64,000 nt of DNA from CAYVVD01 sp964454975 (GTDB taxonomy: Bacteria; Bacteroidota; Ignavibacteria; Kapaibacteriales; UBA2268): NCBI GenBank assembly GCA_964454975.1, contig CAYVVD010000010.1, positions 1-64,000 on the forward strand, read 5' to 3'. Numbering within the stretch: the first letter of the stretch is position 1; every line of letters begins with the position of its first letter. A program made the translations under genes and the position numbers. The notes under the pieces were generated by a model that was given only the letters and a program-made list of their open reading frames with translations, was not told the origin of the DNA and made no database searches. Positions 33,714 through 42,894 of this stretch are shown piece by piece.

Positions 33714-34874
33714 ATGGCAGAAAATACAGAATTCCTGCCGGCAGAAAGAGCCGGAAAGGATGAAATAAAGAAACAGGCAGATGTAATATCAGCAAGGCAT
33801 GAATTACAAGGCAGTTTAAATGCCGCCGGAGAAATATTTCTTGTGCTGAATAAACAAAGGCAGATTTTATTTGCCAACGAATCTTTGAAGCATTTCCTTG
33901 AAATGGAGAACCTCGAAAGCATATATGGCCTGAGGCTGGGAGAGGCTCTTCAATGCAAGCATAGCGAAGAAGTAAGCGGTTGCGGCACTACGGAGTTCTG
34001 CAAAACCTGCGGCGCTGCTAATGCAATTCTCAGTTCTTTGCAGGGTATAAAGGATGTCCGCGAGTGTAGAATAATCCGGAATGATATGGGTGAATCTTAT
34101 GACTTCAAGGTATGGGCAACGCCATACAAAGTAAGTGATGAACAATTTTCAATACTTGCTCTGATGGATATAAGCGCCCAGAAGAGGCGTGAAGTTTTAG
34201 AAAGGACATTCTTCCATGACTTGATGAACACAAGCGGCAGCCTGAAGTCGTTTCTCGACCTGCTCCGCGAAAGCGAGTTGAACCCAATGGAAGAATCAGA
34301 GTTTAAAGAAATTGCTTTTGCACTTTCCGAAAGGTTGATTGATGAAATCCGTGCTCAAAGAACGCTGCTTGAAGCTGAAAAAAACGACTTGATATTAAAA
34401 TTATCACCTGTAAATACCATTGATACTCTTAAGTCAGTATCCAATTATTTTAATAAAAATATTTATTCAAGGGAAAAATCTGTATTAATAAGTGAAAATG
34501 CTGTTGACAGCCAAATAGTTACAGATTCAACGCATTTGCAAAGAATACTTGTAAATGCTTTAAAAAATGCACTCGAGGCTTCTGAGCCCGGCGACACAAT
34601 CACTTTAAGCGTTGAATCATCGGGCGACAATGTGATATTCACTGTCAAAAACCCTGCATTTATGCCGAGGGAAATCCAGCTTCAGCTATTCAACCGTTCA
34701 TTCTCTACAAAAGGCGTCGGCAGGGGGATTGGCACATACAGCATGAAATTACTTGGTGAGAAATACCTGAAGGGAAAAGTATGGTTCGAATCGGATGAAG
34801 ATAAAGGCACAACGTTTTTTATCTCAATCCCTTTAGAATTGCGTCAAATAAAGACAGAATCAATAATTTTATGA
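33714..34874 (+). CDS. Cytosolic PAS-domain sensor histidine kinase
   Basis: A 386-aa kinase without membrane segments. An N-terminal PAS domain (about 38-150) contains a Cys-rich insert (CKHSEEVSGCGTTEFCKTCGA, Cys at about 82, 90, 96, 99) which could bind metal or sense redox. The phosphoacceptor is the His in RTFFHDLMNTSGSLKSF, and the ATPase domain has NALKNALEAS (N box) and GVGRGIGTYSMKLLG (G box). No response regulator is adjacent. It overlaps fmt by 4 bp (ATGA), so kinase and fmt are co-translated. Confidence 0.88.
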   Translation: MAENTEFLPAERAGKDEIKKQADVISARHELQGSLNAAGEIFLVLNKQRQILFANESLKHFLEMENLESIYGLRLGEALQCKHSEEVSGCGTTEFCKTCGAANAILSSLQGIKDVRECRIIRNDMGESYDFKVWATPYKVSDEQFSILALMDISAQKRREVLERTFFHDLMNTSGSLKSFLDLLRESELNPMEESEFKEIAFALSERLIDEIRAQRTLLEAEKNDLILKLSPVNTIDTLKSVSNYFNKNIYSREKSVLISENAVDSQIVTDSTHLQRILVNALKNALEASEPGDTITLSVESSGDNVIFTVKNPAFMPREIQLQLFNRSFSTKGVGRGIGTYSMKLLGEKYLKGKVWFESDEDKGTTFFISIPLELRQIKTESIIL

Positions 34875-35803
34875 AGCATAATGTGCCAAATATAGTGTTT
34901 ATGGGGACGCCTGAGTTTTCGGTTCCTTCACTTGAAGCTACCAGTGAAAAATATGGAGTTAAGGCAGTTGTTACCATACCCGACAAGCCGCAAGGCCGTG
35001 GAAGGAAAATAATACCTTCCCCGGTGAAGCAAAAGGCAATTGAGCTTGGGATACCTGTCCTGCAACCCGAAAGCCTTAAGTCACTTGAGTTTGTAGATAA
35101 ACTTTCAGAATATGAACCTGATATTATTGTTGTAATTGCTTTCAGGATATTGCCCCCGGCGGTTTACAAACTCGCTAAAATCGCCTCATTCAACATTCAC
35201 GGCAGCCTGTTGCCAAAATATAGGGGTGCAGCTCCGATAAACTGGGCTATTATCAAGGGCGAAACTAAAACCGGGCTTACATCATTTATTCTCAGGGAGA
35301 AAGTTGATACCGGCGATATGCTGCTCAAAAAAGAAGTGGCAATAGATGATTCCACGACTGCAGGCGACCTGCATGATAAACTGATGCCGCTGGCTTCAGA
35401 GCTGACAATTGAGACAATCGAGCTGATTAAATCAGGCAACTATAAAACAATGCCCCAATCGAATCAAGAAGCTACTCCAGCTCCTAAACTATTCCGCGAA
35501 AATTGTAATATAGAATGGAATGCCACCGCACAATCATTGCTCAGGTTTATTCACGGGACCTCGCCCATCCCGGGTTCATGGACTATATTCAATGGCAGGA
35601 AGCTGAAGATTCTTCGTGTCAAATTATTTGAAGAAAAAGGCGAGCCCGGGACATATACCATTGGCAGGAAATTTTTAGCCCACTGCCCGGATAACTCATT
35701 GGAGCTAATCGAAATTCAAACTGAGGGGAAGGGCATAGTCAGGGTAGAAGACTTTTTGAGGGGCTATCACGGACCTGCAAGTGGTATTTTCTCATCAAAT
35801 TAG
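34871..35803 (+). CDS. fmt: Methionyl-tRNA formyltransferase
   Basis: Formylates initiator Met-tRNA using 10-formyl-tetrahydrofolate. The 310-aa product has IVFMGTPEFSVPSL, the catalytic block FNIHGSLLPKYRGAAPINWAI (Asn108, His110), the VDTGDML segment with the third catalytic Asp, and a C-terminal OB-type domain (FRENCNIEW onward). Usual length. It is not paired with def here, but is coupled to the upstream histidine kinase. Confidence 0.96.
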   Translation: MKHNVPNIVFMGTPEFSVPSLEATSEKYGVKAVVTIPDKPQGRGRKIIPSPVKQKAIELGIPVLQPESLKSLEFVDKLSEYEPDIIVVIAFRILPPAVYKLAKIASFNIHGSLLPKYRGAAPINWAIIKGETKTGLTSFILREKVDTGDMLLKKEVAIDDSTTAGDLHDKLMPLASELTIETIELIKSGNYKTMPQSNQEATPAPKLFRENCNIEWNATAQSLLRFIHGTSPIPGSWTIFNGRKLKILRVKLFEEKGEPGTYTIGRKFLAHCPDNSLELIEIQTEGKGIVRVEDFLRGYHGPASGIFSSN

Positions 35804-35868
35804 CATTATTGTAATCAAGCTAACAGTTATTAACTCAAAATTTATTTTATATTAAAAGCTCAATGGCT

Positions 35869-35876
35869 TAATTTTG
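35869..35876 (+). promoter_or_regulatory. -7 box candidate for the pfkA-nadK-lgt unit
   Basis: TAATTTTG exactly matches TAnnTTTG and lies 34 nt before the pfkA ATG. No clear TTG is found 19-21 nt upstream, so the assignment is weak. Confidence 0.38.
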
Positions 35877-35910
35877 CTCTACACAGTTTAATTATCAATA
35901 TAACCGGCCA

Positions 35911-36870
35911 ATGAAAAGAATTGCGGTTTTTACAAGCGGAGGCGATGCCCCCGGAATGAATGCCCACGTCAGGGCAGTAGTCAGGACTGCCAAAGCTCGC
36001 GGAGTAGAATGCTTCGGAGTAGTAGGCGGCTATTCAGGAATGATTGAAGGCGAGTTTGTTAAGCTTGACAGGAGAGCTACTGCCAACATAATCGGCAAGG
36101 GCGGTACTATTCTTAAAACCAGCCGTTCCAAGGAATTTATGATGCCGGGCGGACGAGCAGCAGCAGCTGAAAGCCTTCGCGAAAATGGCATTGAGGGACT
36201 TGTGGCATGCGGTGGCGACGGCACACTTCGCGGAGCACATGCACTCTGGGAAGAGCAGGGTATTCCTGTAGTAGGCACTCCCGGTACGATTGACAATGAC
36301 CTATATGGCACTTTCTATACAATTGGCTTTGATACAGCTATTAATACTGCAACAGAGGCTATCGACAGGATTCGCGACACAGCCGATTCACATGGCAGGG
36401 TATTTATTATAGAGGTGATGGGACGCTATGCCGGCCATATTGCTATGGATGTAGGTATATCAAGCGGAGCAGAGTATATCGCAGTGCCCGAAACTGTAAC
36501 AAACCTTGATTTGCTATACCAGCGTATCCTGAAACAGGGCAAACACAGCCGTACAATCGTGCTTGTCGGCGAAGGGGATATGTTTGGAGGGGCAGCAAAG
36601 ATGGCTGAACTTCTTAAAGAAAAGTACGATGTTAGTGCAAAAGTTACTATATTGGGTCATATTCAGCGAGGTGGAGCGCCTACAGTAAGAGACAGGGTTC
36701 TTGCAAGCCATCTCGGCGTTGCGGCTGTAGATGCCTTGCTCGAAGGCCAAACGGATATTATGGTTGGCAGGATTCATCATGAGATAACTTATACCCCGCT
36801 GGAAGAGACATGGACAAAACAAAAGCCGCTCAGTTCATATTTGTTAGAGCTGGCTGATTTACTCGCATAA
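35911..36870 (+). CDS. pfkA: ATP-dependent 6-phosphofructokinase
   Basis: Phosphorylates fructose 6-phosphate in glycolysis. The 319-aa product has the ATP loop TSGGDAPGMNAHVRAVVR, GGDGT at 101-105 with Gly104 (the residue linked to ATP rather than pyrophosphate use), the catalytic PGTIDND (124-130), MGRYAGHIA, and LGHIQRGGAPTVRDRVL. Length is that of bacterial PfkA. First of a likely pfkA-nadK-lgt transcript. Confidence 0.96.
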   Translation: MKRIAVFTSGGDAPGMNAHVRAVVRTAKARGVECFGVVGGYSGMIEGEFVKLDRRATANIIGKGGTILKTSRSKEFMMPGGRAAAAESLRENGIEGLVACGGDGTLRGAHALWEEQGIPVVGTPGTIDNDLYGTFYTIGFDTAINTATEAIDRIRDTADSHGRVFIIEVMGRYAGHIAMDVGISSGAEYIAVPETVTNLDLLYQRILKQGKHSRTIVLVGEGDMFGGAAKMAELLKEKYDVSAKVTILGHIQRGGAPTVRDRVLASHLGVAAVDALLEGQTDIMVGRIHHEITYTPLEETWTKQKPLSSYLLELADLLA

Positions 36871-36897
36871 CAAGGCCCGGGGCCGGGGATTGCTGGA

Positions 36898-37788
36898 ATG
36901 AAAAAAGTTGCCCTATTTGAAAGCACGCACAGAAGAGAAGCATACCAATGGGCAGAATTTGCCGCGAAAAAACTTACTTCGCTTGGGATTGAAGTATGCG
37001 CTTCACAAGCGTTAATTAACCGGTTCGACGATGCGACAAAAGAATCACTTGTAAGCAAAGAATACATTGATTTCGAAAAATTTGCCGATGTGGTTCTTTC
37101 ATTTGGCGGCGATGGCACAATGCTTTCGGCTGCCAGGGAGTTCATTGCTACTGGAATGCCGATTATGGGCGTGAATGTTGGCAGACTTGGCTTCCTTGCG
37201 GAATTTGCTGTTAAAGAGCTTGACAGATCTCTTGACGATCTCATTCATGGCAACTACAGAATTGTAAGCAGAACGGTTTTTGAAACAAATTTAAACGATG
37301 AGAGAGTATTCTCACTGAATGACTTTGTTATTGAGAAGAAAGACACATCCAGGATGATAACCGTTGGCGCATATGCCAATGACAATTACATAGGCGACTA
37401 CAGGGCGGACGGGCTGATTATGACATTGCCGACAGGTTCTACTGCATATAACCTGTCCTGTGGCGGCCCCATTATTTCACCCAATGCACCTGTTATCTGC
37501 CTTACACCAATTTCGCCACATTCACTCACACACAGGCCACTTGTAATTCCTGACACAAATGAAATTAAGCTGAAGTTATATGCTCCAAATGGAATTGCAA
37601 ACCTCGTTGCGGACGGTCAGGTAACAAGGACTCTGAAAAACAACGAAGCTGTTTCATTCCGTAAGTCGCAGGAAACGGTTAAGCTTATCAAACCTATTGG
37701 AAAATCCTTCTTCGACCTGCTGAGGGACAAGTTGCTTTGGGCAAAGCAAGCTGTAAACGATTTGGATGAAGATAAAAGACAGGAATGA
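36898..37788 (+). CDS. nadK: NAD kinase
   Basis: Phosphorylates NAD to NADP. The 296-aa product carries GGDGT (70-74), NVGRLGFLAEF, DGLIMTLPTGSTAYNLSCGGPI and ICLTPISPHSLTHRPLVIP, the full set of NadK motifs. It follows pfkA by 27 nt and precedes lgt by one base, so these three genes probably form one transcript. Confidence 0.96.
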   Translation: MKKVALFESTHRREAYQWAEFAAKKLTSLGIEVCASQALINRFDDATKESLVSKEYIDFEKFADVVLSFGGDGTMLSAAREFIATGMPIMGVNVGRLGFLAEFAVKELDRSLDDLIHGNYRIVSRTVFETNLNDERVFSLNDFVIEKKDTSRMITVGAYANDNYIGDYRADGLIMTLPTGSTAYNLSCGGPIISPNAPVICLTPISPHSLTHRPLVIPDTNEIKLKLYAPNGIANLVADGQVTRTLKNNEAVSFRKSQETVKLIKPIGKSFFDLLRDKLLWAKQAVNDLDEDKRQE

Positions 37789-37789
37789 A

Positions 37790-38590
37790 ATGACTGAAAT
37801 TATGGCAGCAATTACCTGGGATGTTAATCCTGACCTGCTTACTCTCGGCCCCCTTAAACTAAGATACTACGGCATTCTCTGGGCGCTTAGTTTCCTGATT
37901 GGATACTACATTATGTTTGGTATCTACAAAAGGGAAGGGCTTGGTCAGAAGGAGATGGACATTCTCCTGATTTATATGGTTATTGGTTCGGTAATAGGAG
38001 CACGGCTTGGGCATATCTTGTTCTACGACCCGCAGGATTACCTGGAAAATCCTTTAAGGATACTATATATATGGCAGGGTGGGCTTGCAAGTCATGGAGG
38101 TGCTGTTGGAGTCCTGCTTGTTCTATGGCTATATACACGAAAATTAAAGAAAATCAACTACATGTGGCTCCTGGACAGGATAGTGATAACCGTGGCTTTG
38201 GCAGGTTGCTTTATCCGTCTCGGAAACCTGTTTAACTCAGAAATATACGGCCTCGAAACAGATTTGCCCTGGGGTTTTATTTTTGTGCAGGACAATCAGA
38301 CCGTACCGAGGCACCCCACCCAGATTTATGAAGCTTTGTGCTACCTTGTTACATTCGTTTACCTTTATATAAGCTACTTTAAAATGAATAGTAAAATACC
38401 CCGCGGGCAGTTCTTCGGAATATTCCTGATTCTTGTTTTTGGCGCCCGCTTCTTTATAGAATTTGTAAAGGAGAACCAGGTGCCATTTGAAGAAACCCTT
38501 CCGCTGAACATGGGCCAGTTATTAAGTGTCCCGCTTGTAATCATCGGAGCTTACTTCCTGGTTGCTTCCTTTAAAAAGAAAGAGGAATAG
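37790..38590 (+). CDS. lgt: Phosphatidylglycerol-prolipoprotein diacylglyceryl transferase
   Basis: Attaches diacylglycerol to the lipobox Cys of prolipoproteins at the inner membrane. The 266-aa protein has seven hydrophobic segments and the Lgt blocks LRYYGILWALSFLIGY, GARLGHILFYDP, WQGGLASHGGAVG, the signature RLGNLFNSEIYG, and HPTQIYEALC. The ATG at 37790 is chosen because AGGA lies 5 nt upstream and it fits family N-termini; an ATG eight codons earlier overlaps nadK. Lipoproteins such as MsrA and the gene at 55170 would be substrates. Confidence 0.95.
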   Translation: MTEIMAAITWDVNPDLLTLGPLKLRYYGILWALSFLIGYYIMFGIYKREGLGQKEMDILLIYMVIGSVIGARLGHILFYDPQDYLENPLRILYIWQGGLASHGGAVGVLLVLWLYTRKLKKINYMWLLDRIVITVALAGCFIRLGNLFNSEIYGLETDLPWGFIFVQDNQTVPRHPTQIYEALCYLVTFVYLYISYFKMNSKIPRGQFFGIFLILVFGARFFIEFVKENQVPFEETLPLNMGQLLSVPLVIIGAYFLVASFKKKEE

Positions 38591-38650
38591 CCCGGCAGGA
38601 AATATAAGAATTATAAAGGAGCTGTTCGATAAGCAATAGTTACTATTTTT

Positions 38651-38732
38651 CTGTCATTCCCGCGAAAGCAGGAATCTAAAAATACTGATGAATACTGGAT
38701 TCCTCCCGCAAATTGGGGGACGGGAATGACAG
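38651..38732. repeat. 82-bp nested inverted repeat (CATTCCCG family)
   Basis: Outer arms CTGTCATTCCCG (38651-38662) and CGGGAATGACAG (38721-38732) are perfect, and inner arms AGGAATC (38670-38676) and GATTCCT (38698-38704) are perfect. Half of it matches the unit at 42843-42862. It lies between the convergent lgt and phoD genes and may act as a terminator, but its form is that of a dispersed intergenic repeat. Confidence 0.75.
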
Positions 38733-38782
38733 GAATCCCGACTAAGCGACAGCCCCTGCATTTCAATCCAGAAGAGTTTCTC

Positions 38783-40894
38783 TTATCTCACAACTGACAC
38801 TATCCTTGTGAACACTTTATCGCCGGCTCTTAATGTATAGATGTAGTTTCCCATAGCGAGCTCATTTGTGCTAAACCGCACCGCATAAACTCCGGGGCCC
38901 TGGAATTCATCAAGTATATTAAGTACCTGGTTGCCATCCATGTCATAGAGTTTTATTTCAATGCTGTTTGGCATTGAAATAACGTACTGAATTTCTGAAT
39001 ATTCGGATGCCGGATTTGGCACATTTCCTTTGAGGAAAATACCGTCCGGTTCATCTTCGATTCCTGTTACACCCGGAGGAAGCAATGGTGTTTCTTGCGG
39101 CGGGTTTGGAATTGATGTTGCGGGCGTTTCGACTGAAGTCAGAGTAGTGGAGTTTGCTTCGATTGATAAACCACCGCCAAACATCTCAGTATTTGACCTT
39201 TCCAAATTCGGGAAACCAATCAGTGTATCCGGAAGGTTGCTGTTAGTAACATAATAAAAATCACCTTGTAGTTTGCTTGAAGCAACATCGAGAACTATAT
39301 ACCCATGCTGTGTTAAGTTTATATATTTAGCATGTGGATTGCCTGCTAATGAGAGTGTTTCAATCTGCCGGATAACGGGGTCTCGTTCCGGGAGCCCCCA
39401 TACCCTGATACCTGAAAATTCTCCGAACTCATTCAGGTTGGCTGAAGTAACTGAAGGTGTTGTAAACTCAAATCCGAATGCACCAATCCCCATTTCTTTG
39501 TCAAACTCAGGCCAGGGATTTGGTTCAGTGGGATTAACCGGATTAAATTCTAAGTTTAGAGGATTAGGTGATAAATATGCACCGAATGCGGTATGGAAAT
39601 CGCCAGAAAGAACGCCGAAGTTACGGACATTGTTCTGAAGCAGTGCTCCATAGAATAATGCGCGCTGAACAGGGTAACCGTCCCAGGCATCCATATTGCC
39701 TACAGGTAGTTCGCCAAATCCTTCCACCCTGGAACCAACTCCGAATGTCTGCATGAACATCACAGATGAACCAACAAGCTTCCAGGTAGCCTGTGATGAA
39801 GCAAGAGCGCCAACAAGCCAGTTGAACTGGGTTTCGTCTATAATCCTGCGCGAGGGGTTGAGATATTCAAGAACAGGAACTTCGCCGTCCAACTGCTTGG
39901 GAGAAAGCGGTTTATCCCGGCCGCTGAGGCGTGTTTCTGTCATAAAAAGTTCGAGCAAATTGCCAAACATGAAGTTGCGATAGATTCTTTTCTTGTCGGG
40001 ATTAATTTCACGGATAGGCATCCACTCGAAATATGCCTGTGTAGAAGCATCCATTCTTTGATTCCAGTCGCCGTCTTGCGGTTTGTGGTTTTCTGCGCCG
40101 TCTCTCCAGGAGTCGTTGGCGCTTTCATGGTCATCCCAAATAGCAATCATGGGCAGTTGTTGATGCGCACGCCTCAAATCGGGATCTAACCTGTACTGGG
40201 AGAACCTGTTACGGTAATCATCGAGGCTTACACATTTGTTTTCCGGGTAAGCTTCGCGCCCTACCAGATCGGGATGGTAATAGCCGTCTGTACCGTATTC
40301 GTAGAAATAATCACCAAGATGAATAATTGCGAAGAGGTCATTCCTTTCTGCAATACGGGCATATGCATTAAAATAACCCCAGTTATAACTTGCGCATGAA
40401 ACAACGGCAAAACGAAGCCTGTCAATGCTGCCGGCTGGCGCTGTTCTTGTGCGGCCGGTCAATGAGTTTTTTCCATCGTAACTGAATCCGTAGTAATAAA
40501 CAGTATTGGGTTGCAGCCCTATTACGTCAATCTTAACTGTATAGCCCATAGTCTGGTCGGTAGAAAATTTTCCCGATTGGACAACATTGTTTAGTTCGAC
40601 ATCAGTTGCTACTTTCCAGTCACCTTCATAAACACCTTCGCTTTCCGGTGTTAGACGAGTCCAGATAATTACCGCATCAGAGAGAGGGTCGCCCGATGCA
40701 ACCCCATGGTAAAACGGGGCAAGTTTTTCGTCAAATAATTCTTCAAGAGTCTGGATTGATTCTATCTTTTCTGTGAAGACAACTTCGCCGACAGGCTCAA
40801 GTCCGGGATTTGGCATCAAGTCAGGTATTCTTAATTCAGTGGCAAAAAGATTGGTTGCAAGGGCAACAATAATAAGAGTAATGATGTGCTTCAT
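38783..40894 (-). CDS. PhoD-like alkaline phosphatase with T9SS sorting domain
   Basis: A 703-aa secreted phosphatase/phosphodiesterase of the PhoD family. A signal peptide (about 1-18) is followed by the PhoD N-terminal domain (HGVASGDPLSDAVIIWTRLTP, from His63) and a calcineurin-like metallophosphatase core with LRFAVVSCASYNWGYFNAYARI, HLGDYFYEYG and AIWDDHESANDSW, plus GDFHTAFG. About 75 C-terminal residues (NVPNPASEYSEIQYVISMP to YIYTLRAGDKVF) form a T9SS sorting domain, so export is by Sec then the type IX system, whereas classical PhoD uses Tat. Likely scavenges phosphate. AGGAA precedes the ATG. Confidence 0.9.
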   Translation of the reverse strand: MKHIITLIIVALATNLFATELRIPDLMPNPGLEPVGEVVFTEKIESIQTLEELFDEKLAPFYHGVASGDPLSDAVIIWTRLTPESEGVYEGDWKVATDVELNNVVQSGKFSTDQTMGYTVKIDVIGLQPNTVYYYGFSYDGKNSLTGRTRTAPAGSIDRLRFAVVSCASYNWGYFNAYARIAERNDLFAIIHLGDYFYEYGTDGYYHPDLVGREAYPENKCVSLDDYRNRFSQYRLDPDLRRAHQQLPMIAIWDDHESANDSWRDGAENHKPQDGDWNQRMDASTQAYFEWMPIREINPDKKRIYRNFMFGNLLELFMTETRLSGRDKPLSPKQLDGEVPVLEYLNPSRRIIDETQFNWLVGALASSQATWKLVGSSVMFMQTFGVGSRVEGFGELPVGNMDAWDGYPVQRALFYGALLQNNVRNFGVLSGDFHTAFGAYLSPNPLNLEFNPVNPTEPNPWPEFDKEMGIGAFGFEFTTPSVTSANLNEFGEFSGIRVWGLPERDPVIRQIETLSLAGNPHAKYINLTQHGYIVLDVASSKLQGDFYYVTNSNLPDTLIGFPNLERSNTEMFGGGLSIEANSTTLTSVETPATSIPNPPQETPLLPPGVTGIEDEPDGIFLKGNVPNPASEYSEIQYVISMPNSIEIKLYDMDGNQVLNILDEFQGPGVYAVRFSTNELAMGNYIYTLRAGDKVFTRIVSVVR

Positions 40895-41122
40895 ACTATT
40901 TCCTGTAATAATGAAATTATCAGGGCAAAGTAAGCAGTAAAAATAAAGATATAATTAAGGAATTGTGTCGGAAATGTTAATCTGATTCAATTTGAATTCA
41001 TTCAGTAAATTTAATCCACACATTAGGCACACACAATAAATTACACATCTTGTATTCAGTGCCGAAAGTGTTATATTATTAATTGCAGAAATATTGCAAA
41101 ACATAAAATCAACGGAGCTGAA

Positions 41123-42670
41123 ATGCCGGCACAGAATGAATTTTTTGCACTTGCAAACCCGGTTTCGGTGCTAACCGGTAAAAGCAAAAAAGACCTCACA
41201 CGCGACGACCTGATAAAAGTTATCGCAAAAAAAGAAATCGAACGAATCACTTTTCATTACACAGGGATTGACGGAAAAATCAAGGAATTGAAAATTCCCG
41301 TATGCAACTGGAAACAAGCTGAGATAGTTCTTACCGAGGGCGAGCGAGTTGACGGTTCATCCCTTTTCAAAGGTCTTGTGGATGCTTCTAATTCAGACTT
41401 GTATGTTGTTCCGCTTTACAGGACAGCATTTCTGAATCCATTTGATGACAAAAGCCTTGATTTTATTTGCCGCTTCTTTGACAAGGATGGCAATCTTGCT
41501 TCATTTCCACCGGATAATATCTTAATGAACGCAAGTACGCTTCTGAAAAAGAAAACCGGCCTTGAGCTTCATGCATTGGGAGAACTTGAATTTTACCTTA
41601 TTGGCAAGTATGAGCATGATACCTATCCACTTGGTAAACAGAGGGGTTATCATGCCAGCGGACCGTTTGTAAAATCCGGCTCGATGATTAATGAAATGCT
41701 GAAATATATAACCCAGATTACAGGTTCAGTAAAATATGCACATAACGAGGTGGGTTATATAAACAAACTCGAGAGCGATTTCGAGGAATTGAGGGGCAAA
41801 TCAGCCGAGCAGGTAGAAATTGAGTTCCTGCCTGATTATGTGGAAGATGCTGCAGACAACCTTGTAATAGCAAGCTGGATTATCAGGAACGTTGCATTCA
41901 GGCATAATTTTATTGCAACATTCTTCCCCAAGCTCGATGTAGGACATGCCGGAAACGGGCTGCACATTCACATGGCTTTGATGAAAGACGGCAAAAATTT
42001 AATGATCGGCAGCAATGGCGCTTTATCTGATGAAGCACTGAAGTTGATCGGTGGCCTTTGCCATTATGCACCAAGCATGACGGCATTTGGTAATATGTGT
42101 CCGGCGTCGTACATGCGCCTTGTACCAAACCAGGAAGCGCCTACAAGAGTATGCTGGAGCGAGCGCAACAGAAGCGCTTTGATTCGTGTGCCTCTCGCTT
42201 GGACTAACGTTAATAACCTTGCAGGAAAGCTTAACACACATGAATATAAAGCTCTTGAAAACCAACCGGTAAGGCAGACTGTAGAGCTTCGAAGCCCCGA
42301 CGGAAGCGCAAACTGCCATTTGCTTCTTTCGGGTATTGTAATGGCAGCTGAATGGGGGCTTTCCAACTCACACGAATCGCTGGAACTTGCTTCAAACAGT
42401 TACGTTAACGTTGACATTCACAAAACAAATATATCGCTGAACCTGCCGGAGCTTGCTACCAGCTGCACAGAATCTGCTGACAGGCTTCTTCAGCACAGGA
42501 CACTTTTCGAACGGGAATCTATTTTCCCGAATGTAGTTATTGATTATGTTTCAAGCATGCTTGAAAATGAAAATGACGAAAACCTGAACAACAGGTTAAT
42601 GGCATTGCCGGAAAATGAAAGGCTTTTCCAGTCACGAAGATTAATGCACAGGGAAATCCATAAGCATTAA
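41123..42670 (+). CDS. glnA: Glutamine synthetase (type I-like)
   Basis: Makes glutamine from glutamate, ammonia and ATP. The 515-aa product has the N-terminal beta-grasp domain (RITFHYTGIDGKIKELKIPV, VDGSSLFKG), GELEFYLIG, GNGLHIHMALMKDG (ammonia/glutamate site), and RLVPNQEAPTRVCWSERNRSALIRVPL (ATP and glutamate binding). It is longer than typical GSI and the C-terminal part is divergent, with no NLYDLP-type adenylylation loop seen. GGAG is 5 nt before the ATG. The 228-bp upstream gap shows no exact promoter match. Confidence 0.9.
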   Translation: MPAQNEFFALANPVSVLTGKSKKDLTRDDLIKVIAKKEIERITFHYTGIDGKIKELKIPVCNWKQAEIVLTEGERVDGSSLFKGLVDASNSDLYVVPLYRTAFLNPFDDKSLDFICRFFDKDGNLASFPPDNILMNASTLLKKKTGLELHALGELEFYLIGKYEHDTYPLGKQRGYHASGPFVKSGSMINEMLKYITQITGSVKYAHNEVGYINKLESDFEELRGKSAEQVEIEFLPDYVEDAADNLVIASWIIRNVAFRHNFIATFFPKLDVGHAGNGLHIHMALMKDGKNLMIGSNGALSDEALKLIGGLCHYAPSMTAFGNMCPASYMRLVPNQEAPTRVCWSERNRSALIRVPLAWTNVNNLAGKLNTHEYKALENQPVRQTVELRSPDGSANCHLLLSGIVMAAEWGLSNSHESLELASNSYVNVDIHKTNISLNLPELATSCTESADRLLQHRTLFERESIFPNVVIDYVSSMLENENDENLNNRLMALPENERLFQSRRLMHREIHKH

Positions 42671-42774
42671 TTGATAGTCGGATAGTACAAAGTATGTCAT
42701 GCCTGTGAAAACCGGCAACCGGTAATAACATATAGCCATTGTACAACTTATAAGTAGTTGTTTCTTATTTTTTC

Positions 42775-42862
42775 ATTCCCGCGAAGGCGGGAATTATGTA
42801 ACAATCAACGTTTCAAGACAAACTTGGCTGTTACTTAGTGTTCCTGCTTTCGCAGGTATGAC
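42775..42862. repeat. Pair of CATTCCCG-family hairpins after glnA
   Basis: ATTCCCGC-GAAG-GCGGGAAT (42775-42794) and CCTGC-TTTC-GCAGG (42843-42856) are two perfect hairpins. The second, read on the minus strand with its flanks (GTCATACCTGCGAAAGCAGG), closely matches the left half of the repeat at 38651. The two lie in opposite orientation about 50 bases apart in the gap between glnA and pepE, so the whole is a degenerate inverted repeat. Confidence 0.72.
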
Positions 42863-42894
42863 TGCAGTTTTGGCCTTCGGGCATCCCAAAATAT

